Shown: positions 1 to 11,655 of the stretch, piece by piece
Layout of the letters: each line of letters opens with the position of its first letter
Numbering within the stretch: position 1 is the stretch's first letter
Origin: Pseudorasbora parva
Lineage: Eukaryota; Chordata; Actinopteri; Cypriniformes; Gobionidae
Assembly: GCF_024679245.1 (NCBI RefSeq)
Contig: NC_090178.1
Span: 23,654,703-23,718,702 of the forward strand
Direction: 5' to 3'
DNA: 64,000 nucleotides
The notes under the pieces: generated by a model
Told to the model about the DNA's origin: nothing
Databases searched by the model: none
What the model saw: only the letters and a program-made list of their open reading frames with translations
Translations under genes and position numbers: made by a program

Positions 1-344
1 CTATAGAATTGATTTTAAGACAGACAAATGAAACCCGTGGACGATAATGGTCTTGACTGAGAACTCTGCTCACAAAAAAAAAATCATTGTCCACTGTCAA
101 TAGTGCTACACAAAGCACCGCTGACACAGAAGTCACTTTCGAACTAAGTAGCATTTTGTTGGTCAGTGCTCCAATTTGTGTGGAAAAACTTGAACCTGAT
201 GTAAAATGTGAATGGGGAAATGTTTCATCCTCATGTAAAATTACTAACCGCCTGATTTCTATTGAAACAACTTTTTCCCACACAAACTGTGCAGCAACGG
301 TAAATGTCGGTGCAGTGAAATAAGCACAGTTTTGGGGAGATTTC

Positions 345-1000
345 ATGTGCAGAGCCACCTACAATGTTCTTCCCACGCCCAAGAATCTAAATCAGTGGAC
401 TGGAGAAGATCCATCCTGTGTTTTTTGTCAAACACCAGCAACTTTAAGGCACATCCTTGTCGGCCCAAGGTCTTTCCCAAGGCTGTTACACCTGGGGTGT
501 AATCAGGTCCTGAGACAACTGCCGGTTATCCTGGAAGGAGAAGCATCATCAATGCTCTCCTTCCTCCAAAGCATAGATTCTCAAAATCCACCGCCTTCAT
601 TAGAGCAGGACAATTTCAAATGAAGCCAACTAATAAAATGGAATCGACCCTGCTGGACTCTGCCCGGGACTTAAAAATGCTCAGCTTTCCTCCTAAAGTA
701 ATCACAACTAACCTCAGGCCAGTCCTGATCCTGTGGTCAACCTCACAAAAGTCCCTGTTCATTGTGGAACTAACTGTGCAATGGGAGGCGGTGAACGTAA
801 AAGGCTGAAGTACTCAGACCTAGCAGCCGAAGTAAAACGGCGCTGGCGAACCCAGTAAAGGTTGGTTGGAGAGGTTTTGATAGCCACGGCAACAACCAGG
901 CTTCTAAAGGGGTTGGGGGTCAGAGGACAGGCTTTTGACAAGCTGTTAGGTCGCTGTCAGAGGCTGCTGAGCAAAGCAGCAACTGGCTGTGGTTAAAACG
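345..1000 (+). pseudogene. RLE-type non-LTR retrotransposon, C-terminal relic
   Basis: Decayed 3' end of a retrotransposon ORF. Frame pieces at 345-623, 620-808 and about 808-1000 resemble the C-terminal part of LINEs that carry a restriction-like endonuclease (R2/Hero/NeSL/Utopia group). Visible: RATYNVLPTPKNL, then a zinc-knuckle-like C-x2-C-x8-H (CVFCQTPATLRHIL) whose last Cys has become Pro, then LRPVLILW followed by FIVELTVQWE, the place where the family has the PD...E nuclease residues; the Asp after RP is Val here. Further on, KYSDLAAE and a TATTRLL-like stretch can be read after frame changes. Several frameshifts and stops make it non-functional. The reverse transcriptase domain is not present in the window. 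The clade assignment is inferred from memory of the family pattern. Confidence 0.7.
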
Positions 1001-2210
1001 GAAGAATCCCAAATGGGCTGTAAAATGACTAAGAGGGGTAAAAGCAGAGGGAAGCGCACATGGGATGCCAAGTGTTGCTGTTGAGCCCTTTAGAGGTGTT
1101 TCAGATCTATCAATAGAAACACCAAGGAAGAAGTGTGCCCATCTGATGACCCCAATGAAGTGATGAGATGTCCAGATGTTAAGAAAGTGTTGATTATTCT
1201 CAGGGATTGCTCTATCCAAGAACAAGTCTAATATGCTCAACTGTGTGGGGAACTTTATGGGACTTGCACAAAAGTCCCAATCCCACTGAATAAGATGTGC
1301 TCAAACTAGACTCTGTGGACGTAATATTTATTTAAATTCAGCTAAGAGGGTTCTGCTGTGGCATATAAATCTTCAGTTGATCACAAACCTTCATGTGATA
1401 CGAATTTACAGGTCTGAGTTCACCAAACTTTTCGCTTGAGCATCCTGTCTCCCACATTCTCATGCGTATAAACAAAAGCCAATGGAATGAAAAGTGTGAC
1501 CACCCCTTCACTCATATTCTATGTGGAGTGACTCAGATGACCAACTTGATCTTTTCAGTAATGTATAATGAACTTCTTCCGTTATTCTTTGTTTTAATAG
1601 TGAAATTCCAGTAATGGACCTGCCCTGTATCATTCTTACTCATTCAACTTTATCAAGAGGTCAATAAAGCAGTTACTACTGACATCAGCCAGAGATTTTC
1701 CAACCAGTGGTTTCTGTTTTATTTAGTCATGTTTTCTTTGGCCTGATATACAGCTGGGTGCTGATATAAAGATTCAATGACCTACACACTCAACACTCAT
1801 CGTGATTACTCTTGAAACCTTCGTCTGTTTCCGGCAGTCAAGCCACTGTAAAAATTATGCTTCACCCTCAACACATGTTTGCAATTACTTAAATCGTGCC
1901 CACCCTGTCTCTTTTCCCCACCTTGCGTCAGAGGGTCTACAGATTCAGACCACACATCTGGGAATGATTAAAAGACGAAACAGATTTCTCTGAGTAAGAG
2001 GAGCTGTCTAGGCCTCATAGAGCATGTTCATGCTCTTGTCATTTCTGTTTCACTTCTCACACCCTCAACTCACCACAACAAAGCTACATCACAATAGCAA
2101 CCAGAAATGAATCGGCTTCATTGACAAAGTAAATGCCTGGAATCGCCACCATTCACTGTAATGATATTCATATACTACAACTATACTGTTACATGTAAAC
2201 CTGTCTGCTG
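1001..2210. other. No recognisable gene
   Basis: AT-rich DNA without a convincing exon. 1001-1300 may be untranslated tail of the LINE relic just upstream, as the transition is not sharp. Nothing else could be assigned. Confidence 0.4.
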
Positions 2211-2398
2211 TGTTCGTTGAGTTTTGAGTTCAGCCCCCGTATCTCCCCAGTCTCCCTAATGAGTTATGTCTATCACCTGTGTAATGTTAATCACCTTGTT
2301 AGCCCTGTGTATAGACCCTTTTACTGTTTGTATACAATGATGACGTAGCAACGAATGCGCGCGCATTTTGGCAACAAACTGTGGCGAGAATCAGCAGC

Positions 2399-2700
2399 AT
2401 GTCAAGCTACGTGAGCGGATTAAGCAACACAAACCGAGAAAGTTATTTTAAAAAGCTGACTTTATCAAATGGTATTCGGCTACCAGATCCGTGTACTATA
2501 GTGGAGTGGATAGAAGACGTTAGCAGATGGCCAGATATAACTTAGTGGTCGGATATATACGTATTTAGTTGAGAAACCGAGCGTGTACACCCGAGACAAG
2601 CATATAAATCACTGATGTATGAATACGTTGTCTGTGGGCATGTACAGAATGTCCAATACAATTTTCTACATTTATTCTTATTCTTCACACAGACATACAT
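2399..2700 (+). pseudogene. N-terminal remnant of an ISL2EU YqaJ-type protein
   Basis: ATG at 2399 opens 48 codons (MSSYVSGLSN...RWPDIT) up to a TAG at 2543. After a frame change, homologous sequence continues as VEKPSVYTRDK, then after another change as YVVCGHVQNV. The pattern fits the N-terminal region of the companion protein of fish ISL2EU elements, which carries a YqaJ-like exonuclease domain further on. That domain is missing here, removed by the internal deletion that made the element non-autonomous. Family identity rests on recognition of the N-terminal pattern. Confidence 0.55.
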
Positions 2701-3024
2701 TTATCCTTTTCCTTACATTTTATGTTGTTATTGATTCGTATGTGTAGACATACTTGTTTAAAGTTTAATTTTGTAATGCTATAGTACTTTAATCGCAACT
2801 ATGTTGCTTGCATACATTTCTCAGATGGTTATTTTGCAATTAAACTATTAATAAAATCATTACAAATGAAATTGATAAGTACTGTGATTATTGATATGAT
2901 AATCTGTGGATGGGGGGTACATTATACACACCAGTGGCAGCCAATGTTGGGAGGTTTATTATAAATAATTAAGTTTCAAGTGCAGTAAATGTTTTACAAA
3001 TGAAAATTTTTTATGAGAGCATTT

Positions 3025-3177
3025 TTATGTCCTCGTTCCAATCAATGCATTATTCGCCTGCAGCCACAGGTACCGCCGGTTCTTCTGAAACGGCCGTAAC
3101 CCTGTCAGAATCCTATAAAACTTAAGCCCATTGGTAGAATAGCGATTAGTGCAACCGAAAACGCAACAGCCAGACAT
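3025..3177 (-). pseudogene. THAP zinc-finger fragment of an ISL2EU transposase
   Basis: Reading on the minus strand from ATG at 3177: MSGCCVFGCTNRY, then GLKFYRI and RRYLWLQA. This is the first two thirds of a THAP domain (C-x2-4-C, then the F-Y-R-I-P/L and W segments). The His and last Cys are absent because the element is deleted internally. THAP domains bind DNA and serve as end-recognition modules in P, Kolobok and ISL2EU transposases. The remnant is only about 50 codons long and cannot make an active enzyme. Confidence 0.7.
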
Positions 3178-3486
3178 TTTGATGCCGGGAAACCGTTTTG
3201 ATAAACTTTCGGAGTTGCTCACACGTTAGAACCACTAGGGAACAACACCACTTCCGTTGCCAAAATGCGCGCGCAACTCTTTGATCACGTGGGCTGTAAA
3301 AGGGTCTATTTAGTTCTCAGTTTCCCCTCAGTGTTTGTCCGTCGACGTTTATGTCAAAGTGGTGTTTGTCCGTTCCTGAGTTGTTGATATTAAAGATTCC
3401 TGTTCCAAGTTCTCCTGCGCCTTTGTGAGTTTGACATTTGCACCACAGTTTGTAACAGATTGACAGACTGAAACAGTTTTTTTTTT

Positions 3487-4115
3487 TTGCGGCGTTTTCT
3501 TAGTGTTTGTTTTGGGTTTCCCCATCTTCCCATGGCTCTCCCCGATGTCCAGCTTCTCTGCCTGCAGCAGGGAGACCGCTCGCTCGAGGCACACACCCGG
3601 GACTTCCTCCAGCTTGCGTGCCTGTCCCGCTTCCCGGACCGCTCGCTCAGCGTTTTGTACTACGCCGGGCTGAGCGAGTGGTCGAAGGCACGGAAGACTT
3701 TGCGGAAGACTTTGCCGCATTCGTGAAGTGGGTACTGGTACACAACCACTCACCATTCACCTTCGGCCAGTCCCACTCCACCACCGCCAGAGACCAGCCA
3801 TCCACCACCTACCACGCCCGGCATGAAGTGCCTGAGCCCACCGCAGACCGTGGAGACAGGCCTGCCGCGATTGACGAGCCCGAACCCAGGCAGAGGTTGA
3901 GAGGAGTCATCGCCCCGGAGCCCAGACCACAGCGAGGGTCTGACCAGGTGCGTGAGCTGGAAACATCATCCCTCGTGGAGGGAGTCCTCGTGGAGCTTGA
4001 GGGTTGGGACAGGAGCCCCATCCTTCAGCCCGCCGTGGTGGATGTGATGAGGACCTCTGGCAGCCATCTCGAAGAACTGTGCAACTTCTTCGAGGCGGAC
4101 CTTATTGACTGGTAA
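3487..4115 (+). pseudogene. gag-like ORF remnant of the LTR-like element
   Basis: The first 80 codons (frame of 3487) read MALPDVQLLCLQQGDRSLE...FLQLACLSRFPD...YYAGLSEW, a pattern common in gag-like proteins of fish retroelements. A frameshift near 3690 moves the reading to the frame that continues as EDFAAFVKWVLVH and ends FFEADLIDW at 4115. The acidic stretch between is rich in EPEPRP-type repeats. No protease, reverse transcriptase or integrase follows. It is a degenerate structural-protein relic; no function can be claimed. Confidence 0.55.
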
Positions 4116-4950
4116 TCTCCCACAAACCCTGTCTCTCCAGTAACCCCGGTGTCTCCTGTATCCAAGGTTCTCCTGTGCCCTCAGAGTTCCCACCCACCCT
4201 CCCTCCCTCTTCCTCTTCCTCTTCCTCCGCCTCTGTCTACCAGCCCTTCTGCCACGACCACACTGCTGTCCATCATCCCCTCGGCTCCTCCCACTAGCAG
4301 TGTGGATACGCCTCGAGATGTCTGTCCAGCAGTGTCGCCTCGCCCAGAGGATCTCCCATCGTCACTGCTGGCCTCTTCCCCCTACACTCCACCGTGGCCC
4401 TTTTTGGCTACGCCCTGGCTCCTCCCTCCCTGTGTTCCACCTGACAACCTCGGCCAAACGGCTTCTCCGGGCTCCCTCGTCTCTCTGGCTCCGCCTTGGT
4501 CAGTCGTCGTCCTTCCTCCACCTACGGCTTCGTCTGGCTCCTCCTTCCCTTCTGCTCCGCCTTCATCCTCAGTCCCACCGGCTCAGCCTCTGCCCTGCGG
4601 TTGTCCAGCTCCACCTCGGTCTCCGGGGCCACCGGTCTCGTGTGGGCTCATCGACCCAGCTGCTCCTCCGGGCTCTCCATCAGTGGCTGCTTCCTCGTCG
4701 GTCGTCCCCAGGGTGTCTCCCATGTCGTCGACCCCATGGCTCCTCCCTCCTCTGACTCCGCCCTGGGGCCTCATCTTGGCTGGTCTCTGGACCATTGGGC
4801 TACTGCTCCAGGTTCCCCACTGGCTCCTCCCTCCTTCCACACCCCCATGGACTTCCCTTTTCTTTTGGACCGGTTTTCTTTGTGTTGGACTCCCTGTTTC
4901 CTCCCTGTGGTCCCCACGCCCTCCTCCAGAACCCCCTCCCACCCTCCTCT
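4116..4950 (+). pseudogene. Pro/Ser-rich low-complexity ORF of the LTR-like element
   Basis: A long open stretch (from about 4149, running past the right repeat) encodes mostly Pro, Ser, Leu and Ala, with PPWTSL- and PPSTP-like repeats. The DNA is strongly C/T-biased on this strand, which by itself keeps several frames open. It sits between the gag-like relic and the right LTR-like repeat and probably belongs to the element interior. No domain can be named. Confidence 0.4.
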
Positions 4951-5126
4951 GTTATGGTTACGGCGCGAGGAGTTCTCAGTATAGTTCTCAGTTTCCCCTC
5001 AGTGTTTGTCTGTCGACGTTTATGTCTAAGTGGTGTTTGTCCATTCCTGAGTTGTTGATATTAAAGATTCCTGTTCCAAGTTCTCCTGCGCCTTTGAGTT
5101 TGACATTTGCACCACAGTTTGTAACA
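4950..5126 (+). repeat. Right LTR-like repeat
   Basis: Matches 3310-3457 over its last ~150 bp, including ATTAAAG and the TTTGTAACA end. The first ~30 bp (TGTTATGGTTACGG...) differ from the left copy. Confidence 0.55.
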
Positions 5127-5690
5127 TACTTCACAGGTTCACATTTACAAATAATCAGATAAACTAAAGAGTATGTGTATTTGGAACACTCTTCAAGGAA
5201 AGGGCTCCGAGCTCTATATTTTGGCCTGAACCCAGAGTACTCCCCCCATATTTCTGGCTGTGGTAGGAACCAGCCAAGAGAGATGATTTAAGGTTAAGGT
5301 TGAGGAGGGAACCTTAGGGAGAGGGAACCTTGCTAATGAAACATCATAACAAATAATGATACTATATTTCGACGGTCCCTTTTGAACATTCTGTTGCAAC
5401 TTTGCAACTGCATGTCAACTAACTCTCAATAGAGTATTAGCTGATTGTTCCCCAACAGACATTCTACTGTCCATAAGTAACTTTGCCAGTACATGTCAAC
5501 TTATTCTAACCCTACCAATATACTAATACTCTAATGAGAGTTAGTAGAAATGTAGGTGCAATGTTATTTATAGTCAACAGAATGTGTTAAAAGGGCCATA
5601 AAAAAAAAAATCCAAATAATTATGTGATCTTGTATTTAAGTTTTGCAGTTGGTATAGTTGGTGGTTTGGTTTTTGCTTAATTCACTACAT
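5127..5690. other. No recognisable gene
   Basis: AT-rich spacer between the LTR-like element and a fold-back MITE. No exon, RNA or repeat assigned. Confidence 0.4.
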
Positions 5691-6349
5691 AAAGGGTTAG
5701 TTCACCTAAAAATAAAAATTGTCATTAATGTCATTCCACACCCGTAAGACCTCCGTTCATTTTCGGAACACAGTTTAAGATATTTTATTTTTAGAGAAGT
5801 CAGAGAAAGGTAATAAAAACATCATCAAAGTAGGCCATATGTGACATCAGTTAGTTAATTAGAATCTCTTGAGCATAGAAAATACATTTTGGTCCAAAAA
5901 AAACAAAAACAACATCTTTATTCAGCACTGTCTTCTCTACCGTGTTTGTTTTCAATCCACATACAAAGATTCGAATGGTTATGATTGAGCAAATTGATAC
6001 ATGATTTGGACATTGTTGGCGATCCAAATTCTGAATCGATTCACTGATTCATAACCGTTCGAATCTTTGCAGATTGAAAACAAACGCGGAAGAGAAAACA
6101 ATGCTGAATAAAGTCGTAGTTTCTGCTATTTTTGGACCTAAATGTATTTTCAACGCTTCAAGAGATTAAAATTAACTAACTGATGTCACAGATGGACTAC
6201 TTTGATGATGTTTTTATTACCTTTCTGGACATGGACAGTATAGTGTGCATACACTTTCATTGGAGGAACAGAAAGCTCTATAATATATACTGAATATAAA
6301 ATATACAGTCTAAATATAAAATATCTTAAACTGTGTTCTGAAGATGAAC
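5691..6349. repeat. Fold-back MITE, AGTTCACC family (3' end truncated)
   Basis: Starts AAAGGGTTAGTTCACC and is an imperfect palindrome: 5750-5960 pairs with about 6040-6349 (for example GGAACACAGTTTAAGATATT against AATATCTTAAACTGTGTTCT). The right terminal repeat is lost where a LINE tail begins. The same family recurs at 27409-28424. Confidence 0.75.
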
Positions 6350-6636
6350 CCACCTTGAACCGACTTGCAAGGTCCAGGAGACATTGTGAACCTCCTCCAT
6401 GTCTTCCATCTCAGATAGGGCTACCCCGGTATCATCATTTTATTCTTATTTTTTTCATTCTCTTTACAACTGTTTTAACTATCCTTGTTTTTATTTCTAA
6501 TTATTACACATGGTATTTCTTATGCATTTGTTATCTCTATTTTAAATCATTTTCTATGTAAAGCACCTTGAATTGCCATTGTGTATGAAATGGGCTATAT
6601 AAATAAATTTGCCTTGACTTGCCTTGCCTATTGCCA
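6350..6636 (+). repeat. LINE 3' tail (L2-like)
   Basis: AAAGCACCTTGAATTGCC, then a GGGCTATATAAATAAA-like segment and a short CTTGCCTTGCC tandem are typical of teleost L2-like LINE ends. No reverse transcriptase is attached. Confidence 0.6.
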
Positions 6637-6832
6637 TAATAAACAATAATTGTTTAAATCGTATTTGCCCATTTTTATCAATATGCTTTTGATATTGACA
6701 GATTGTTTGTTCACATGAATTGGCAGTTTCTATTGTTATGTAATATGGTTTTCACGTACACGAATAATACAAGGAGATGAGAAGGACTTTAATGATAGTA
6801 ACTTGGAAACAGAAATAAACACAGGAGTAAAA

Positions 6833-7205
<373 letters not shown>

Positions 7206-7349
7206 AACCAAATTAACTAATCAGAACATAGGAAAACTGGCTCACAAAAAACACAAAAGGCCATACGTTACATCTATAGATACACTGTAAGACATTGAAC
7301 AACTGAAAAATATAGAAAATAAATATAAAAAGATAAATAGAAGTCTTGT

Positions 7350-7353
<4 letters not shown>

Positions 7354-7430
<77 letters not shown>
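7354..7430. repeat. (AT)n microsatellite
   Basis: About 77 bp of uninterrupted AT dinucleotides. Confidence 0.97.
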
Positions 7431-7435
<5 letters not shown>

Positions 7436-7440
7436 ACACC

Positions 7441-8770
7441 TACATCATATAATTCTGTATAAACATATTTGTTGCATCATACATTTTATCCAATTATTTT
7501 AGTTTGTGACTGAGGCTTGGCTGACACTTGTCATTTTAAAGCTCATTTTAACAGCCAGTGAATAGAGAAGCACTTTTTTAAAGCTGTACATAAAATCCTG
7601 ACATAAAAAATCCAGAGGCACAGGCAGGGATCGCGCCTTTGATTTAAAATAAACTATTTTCCACTTTAGGTTTACACCATGTAGTCATCTTTTTTGGGTG
7701 TTTTCTCTGCCATGACCTCAGCATTGAGTTGGCGGGCATCTTATCTCAGAGAAGATAAAGAGGTGCCAAAGGAGACGAGAAGCAGAAATATGACCAGCGG
7801 TAATGATGATAATCAACAAAAAAAACTGCTTTTTAAATGCATTTAGAATTTATATATATATATATATATATTTTAAATAAACAGGTCTTTAAATCTGAGG
7901 CCCTGTGATAAAATCCAGACATTGTAATAAAATTTGCTCTAAAATACATATTGTCGTAGCTAGCAAACATTAGGGACAATTGCAGTGGTGTACAATGAAG
8001 TATTTCCCTCACCCAGTTTGGACTTAATGAGTTGTTGGGACAACAGCAGCAAAACACTGAGTAAAGACTAAAAGAGGAAACGCCCTGAGTCATGTCTGCC
8101 TATATTTAGTAGTATAAAGGAGGTAGTGGTACAGCCTCACTCATATGCTCAGATTCACTGCCTCTCCTATGTTCTCTCATTCGTTTTCAAAAATTCACTA
8201 TAATAACATTTAAAGTATGTTATTCTTCAACAATTTGGTCCGGATTCAATTGGGAAGTGCCTTAATAATTTATTGCTTGTTCATATTTAACAGTGAATCA
8301 AATATTTCTTCTTTTCTGTGGATTTTGTTTCCTGGGCTGGATCAGAATGATTGGTCCCAATCTGATAGGATAACCAATACAGCACCCTAAAGACAAGGAG
8401 AGATAAAAAGTAAAAGTAAAAAATCATTTACATTTCACATTCCCTCCAAAAATCTCCATTAGTGTAATGCAGGGTTTCCCAAACTGAGGTTTGTGATGGG
8501 TTTGTGAGTTGAAGAAAAGCTAATAATTGATTAAAGAAAAAAAGTTAAAATAAACCATTTAAAAATTAAAACGTTTTTAAAAAATTAAAAAATTACATTT
8601 TTAAAAAATTAAATAATGTAAATATAACTGTGGAAAGCAAGGCAGGGACCGAGAGCCATGAGAACAGAGCGGCCTCGAGTCTCACTTAGGAGCTCCAGAG
8701 TGGTAAGAGGAGTGACAAGAGTGAGGGATGAGAGAGGACCAGGCCTGGGACTTGTTCAGTTGCGTTAGTT
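7441..8770. other. Unassigned DNA with one promoter-like spot
   Basis: No exon recognised. A short (TA)n lies at 7851-7870. TATAAAGG at about 8112, about 20 bp downstream of GAGTCATG (AP-1-like), looks like a core promoter on the plus strand, but no gene was found after it. 8520-8620 is A/T-rich low complexity. Confidence 0.3.
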
Positions 8771-8772
8771 TA

Positions 8773-9000
8773 AAGGTGCAGTATGTAATATTGACAGCTA
8801 GTGGTTGAAATGGGTACTGCAAACCAAATGTAAAATATTAAAGAGGGTTGTTTCTTCCGCCTCCTCCTCAGACTTGACGCTCATGCAGGTTGCCAGATTG
8901 AGGACAACAAATGCACAACAAGAGCGAGCGCAATTACAATGGAAGGCGAGGAGACTTACACATACAAGTTGAGGAGTTGATTCCAGTTTATAGATATTTT
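8773..9000. repeat. Truncated hAT-like repeat
   Basis: Begins AAAGGTGCAGTATGTAATAT and continues with a segment typical of a common cyprinid non-autonomous DNA element. The far end is missing. Confidence 0.5.
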
Positions 9001-9149
9001 AATACTTAGATATTTAGATATTTTTGGGTCAGGTAGAATCTACAATATCTGTCCTCGTTTTTTCTGCTGGCTTCCATGGGTATAATACACTGTGTTTTGC
9101 AAAAAACAGATATTCTTTTTGGTTACTGTCATGTCATGTGGCCATGAGT

Positions 9150-9290
9150 GTCGGGGGTTGTGGGAGTAATGCAAGTTACATAATCAAATTATTTTTTCAA
9201 GTATTGAGTAAAGTAACGCATTGCTTTTAAATCTGCAGCAAAATATCTGAGTTACTGTTTCAAATAAGTGATGCAAGTTACTTTGTTTTT
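9150..9290. repeat. AAGTAACGCATTGC-type repeat fragment
   Basis: AGTAATGCAAGTTACATAAT and AAGTAACGCATTGC resemble the common teleost repeat that also appears, inverted, at 56000-56155. Confidence 0.5.
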
Positions 9291-10316
9291 TTGCCAATTA
9301 TTGAGGGTGTCTATATTCGTTGTGAATAGCATGTAATGTACATGTAAATAGCAAATCCGCCATAGTACAAGCGAAACTGGCTTTTAAAAGGAGTGGGAGA
9401 TTTATTTATAATATATTATTATTATTATAATATTATAATATTTGAAATATTACCTTAAAACTTAGGGGTTTACTTCAAGGAAATATTTTAATATTTAAAT
9501 AAAAATAAATGTAAATTAAATTAAAAGAAATGCAATTACAGTTTTTCTCAGTCGCTTTGGTACATTTCTCAGATCAGAATTGAAATTCTCAAAACTACCT
9601 GTTCAATTCTCACATCATTGTGTCACTTGTGCACATCAAAAAAGCAGTTTCTCATTTCTTTGAACAAGTATCAAATGCTTTGGTACATCCATGTTAAAGA
9701 TTATGTCCAAGTCTCTGCTGTTTCCTACATTATCAGTTGCTTATGTCATGTTGATCAAAATGTATTATATTGGGTCTCTGTTGATAGTCACACCCCCCAC
9801 AACATTTAGGCGCAAGCTCATAGCATAAGTCTTTACATGCAAAATGGTTGAACAAGTTATCATAATATGTCAAGCATATTTCTATACTTTCTATATTTCC
9901 ATTAAACTTTTTTCTAAATCTGTCCTGAATTGGTAAATTGCTCCCAGGTGAATCTTGACTTTCTCTAACGAAGGTGCTTCTCATCTAGCAGATATATATG
10001 TATATTTCTACAGCACCGCATGTACAGTTTTTCCTATATGTTCACATTTCTTCTTTAGGTTTTTTGTGTGTGTGTGCTATTCAGTGCTGTCTTTTCATTT
10101 CTGTATCTCAATGACATGTTCTGTCAATAAAATACAGTACAAACAGTAAGAGTGTAAATTTGAATCTTTTCCATTCTCTTGCAATTACACTCTCACACTA
10201 AGATGTAACTTACAATTGACAATACAGTTTTTCTCAATCGATTTAACTGTCATTCTACTTCTACAATGAGAATCCATATGGTCTTGTTTGACATTGTGTC
10301 TAGATTTCTACAGTAA

Positions 10317-11512
10317 ATGTTCCTGCTTGTCCAAACATTTTTCAGAATTGAAGTTAGAGATCATTCAGGTGGAATAATAAGACTTCTTTCAGTTGAACAA
10401 GGGCATGCCATTGTTGACATGGTGGTCCAAAACAACACCCTCCGCCTCAAAGAAATTCAACAAAGAATAACACGGGACAATCAACTGTTCCACAATATTC
10501 ACCAATGCAGTGTTCTAAGCAGAAATGCAATCAGAATGAAGCAAGTATACAAAGTGCCCTTTGAGAGGAACTCCGTTAGAGTGAAGGAGTTGCGATTCCA
10601 GTTTGTTCAAGTATGTGCAACCCAATTACTCCGCTTTTACTGTCAACACAGATATATTTTTCCTGAATTTTAAATGTGTGTCCATAAACTATTCAATGCT
10701 ACTGTAAGTGAAAATATTTAGGCATATCTACTGTATGTATACTGATGATTCAAAGTGGGAACTCAAACTTCAGCAACGGCTTCACAGTATATTGACTGCA
10801 ATGCCATTACTGTAAAACACTAACTTACTGTATTGTATTGTTCTTTTTATACTCTAGAGAATCTTGGAGTTGGATAGCAGTCCAACTCATTTTGAGTACC
10901 TGTATATTGATGAAGCAGGCTTCAATCTTCACAAAAAAAGAGAAGAGGGAGAAATTTGATTGGCCATCTGGCTACAGTCAATGTTCCTGAACAACGAGGA
11001 GGCAACAACAGTCTCTGTGCCGCAATTTCTACAACTGGTGTTGTGGCACACAATGCTGTCTTGGGACCTTAAAACAGAGCAAGCAAGGCTACATTTTTTA
11101 AACCTCCTCAATGAAATCCTCTTTCCGCAGGGTAATCAGGAGCAAATGGTGCAGAGTTTTGTAGTTGTTTGGGACAATGTCCAGTTCCACCATTCAGCAC
11201 TAGTGCGAGAGTGGTTTGAGAATCACCAACATTTCAGGATGGTGTTCCTTCCACCATATTCTCCTTTCCTGAATCCAATTGAGGAATTATTTTCCTCTTG
11301 GAGATGGAAGGTGCATGATCGCAAACCTTACAACCAAGTAAGCCTTCTTCAAGCGATGGAAGAGGCCTGTGGAGATATTGGGGCACAAGCATGTCAAGGA
11401 TGGATACAGCATTAAAGGCGTTTTTTCCCCACGATGTATGACTCGAGAAAATATTTGCTGTGATGTTGATGAAATTCTCTGGCCAGATGTAATTGAGAGG
11501 CATGATCAATAG
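10317..11512 (+). pseudogene. IS630/Tc1/mariner-type transposase with an intron, frameshifted
   Basis: Exon 1 (10317-10610) gives a helix-turn-helix N-terminus: GGIIRLLSVEQGHAIVDMVV, LKEIQQRITRD, then RVKELRFQFVQ. A GT-AG intron spans 10611-10857. Exon 2 begins RILELDSS and carries the DDE triad: YIDEAGFNL (first Asp), VVVWDNVQFHHS (second Asp) and FLPPYSPFLNPIEE (Glu, about 35 residues after the second Asp). A stop at the LIG position (about 10955) and a further frame change near 11070 break the middle; another near 11413 breaks the C-terminus, which ends around 11512. The exon junction restores a continuous protein pattern, which supports the intron. The copy is inactive. Confidence 0.8.
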
Positions 11513-11655
11513 AATCATTGATTCAATGAATATACTTTTTTAATTATTATTATTATTATTATTTAGTTTTTTTATATACTTATTGGCATAATATTATTTA
11601 GTTTTTTCTGTGGGGTGACATTGTTATTCACCTAAACTCCTCATTAAATAACTTA

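Larger units (their letters stand above)
2313..3307. mobile_element. ISL2EU-like non-autonomous DNA transposon (995 bp)
   Basis: Terminal inverted repeats AGACCCTTTTAC (2313) and GTAAAAGGGTCT (ends 3307), flanked by AT on each side. Removing the element and one AT restores the LTR-like sequence (GTGTATTTAG), giving a 2-bp AT target duplication. Inside the ends a second inverted pair occurs: ATGCGCGCGCATTTTGGCAA near 2354 and its complement near 3255. The element keeps the starts of two inward-facing genes, a YqaJ-type ORF on the plus strand and a THAP-domain ORF on the minus strand. ISL2EU elements are known for a 2-bp duplication and for pairing a THAP transposase with a YqaJ nuclease. Kolobok and P elements also use THAP domains but make 4- and 8-bp duplications. 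Confidence 0.7.
2211..3457 (+). repeat. Left LTR-like repeat (interrupted)
   Basis: The 2211-2312 and 3308-3457 parts join into one sequence once the inserted element and one AT are removed. The 3310-3457 part matches 4978-5126 nearly base for base. Confidence 0.55.
2211..5126 (+). mobile_element. LTR-like non-autonomous retroelement, split by a DNA transposon
   Basis: Two direct copies of the same ~150-bp sequence (about 3310-3457 and 4978-5126) flank a gag-like and Pro/Ser-rich interior. Both copies end in TTTGTAACA and hold an ATTAAA poly(A)-like signal, so the element reads on the plus strand. The left copy starts near 2211 (TGTTCG) and is interrupted by the ISL2EU-like element at 2313-3307. 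The right copy starts near 4950 (TGTTATGG) and lacks the middle part of the left copy. No pol domain is present. I see no clear primer-binding site, polypurine tract or target duplication, so LTR status is a best reading rather than proven. Confidence 0.55.
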
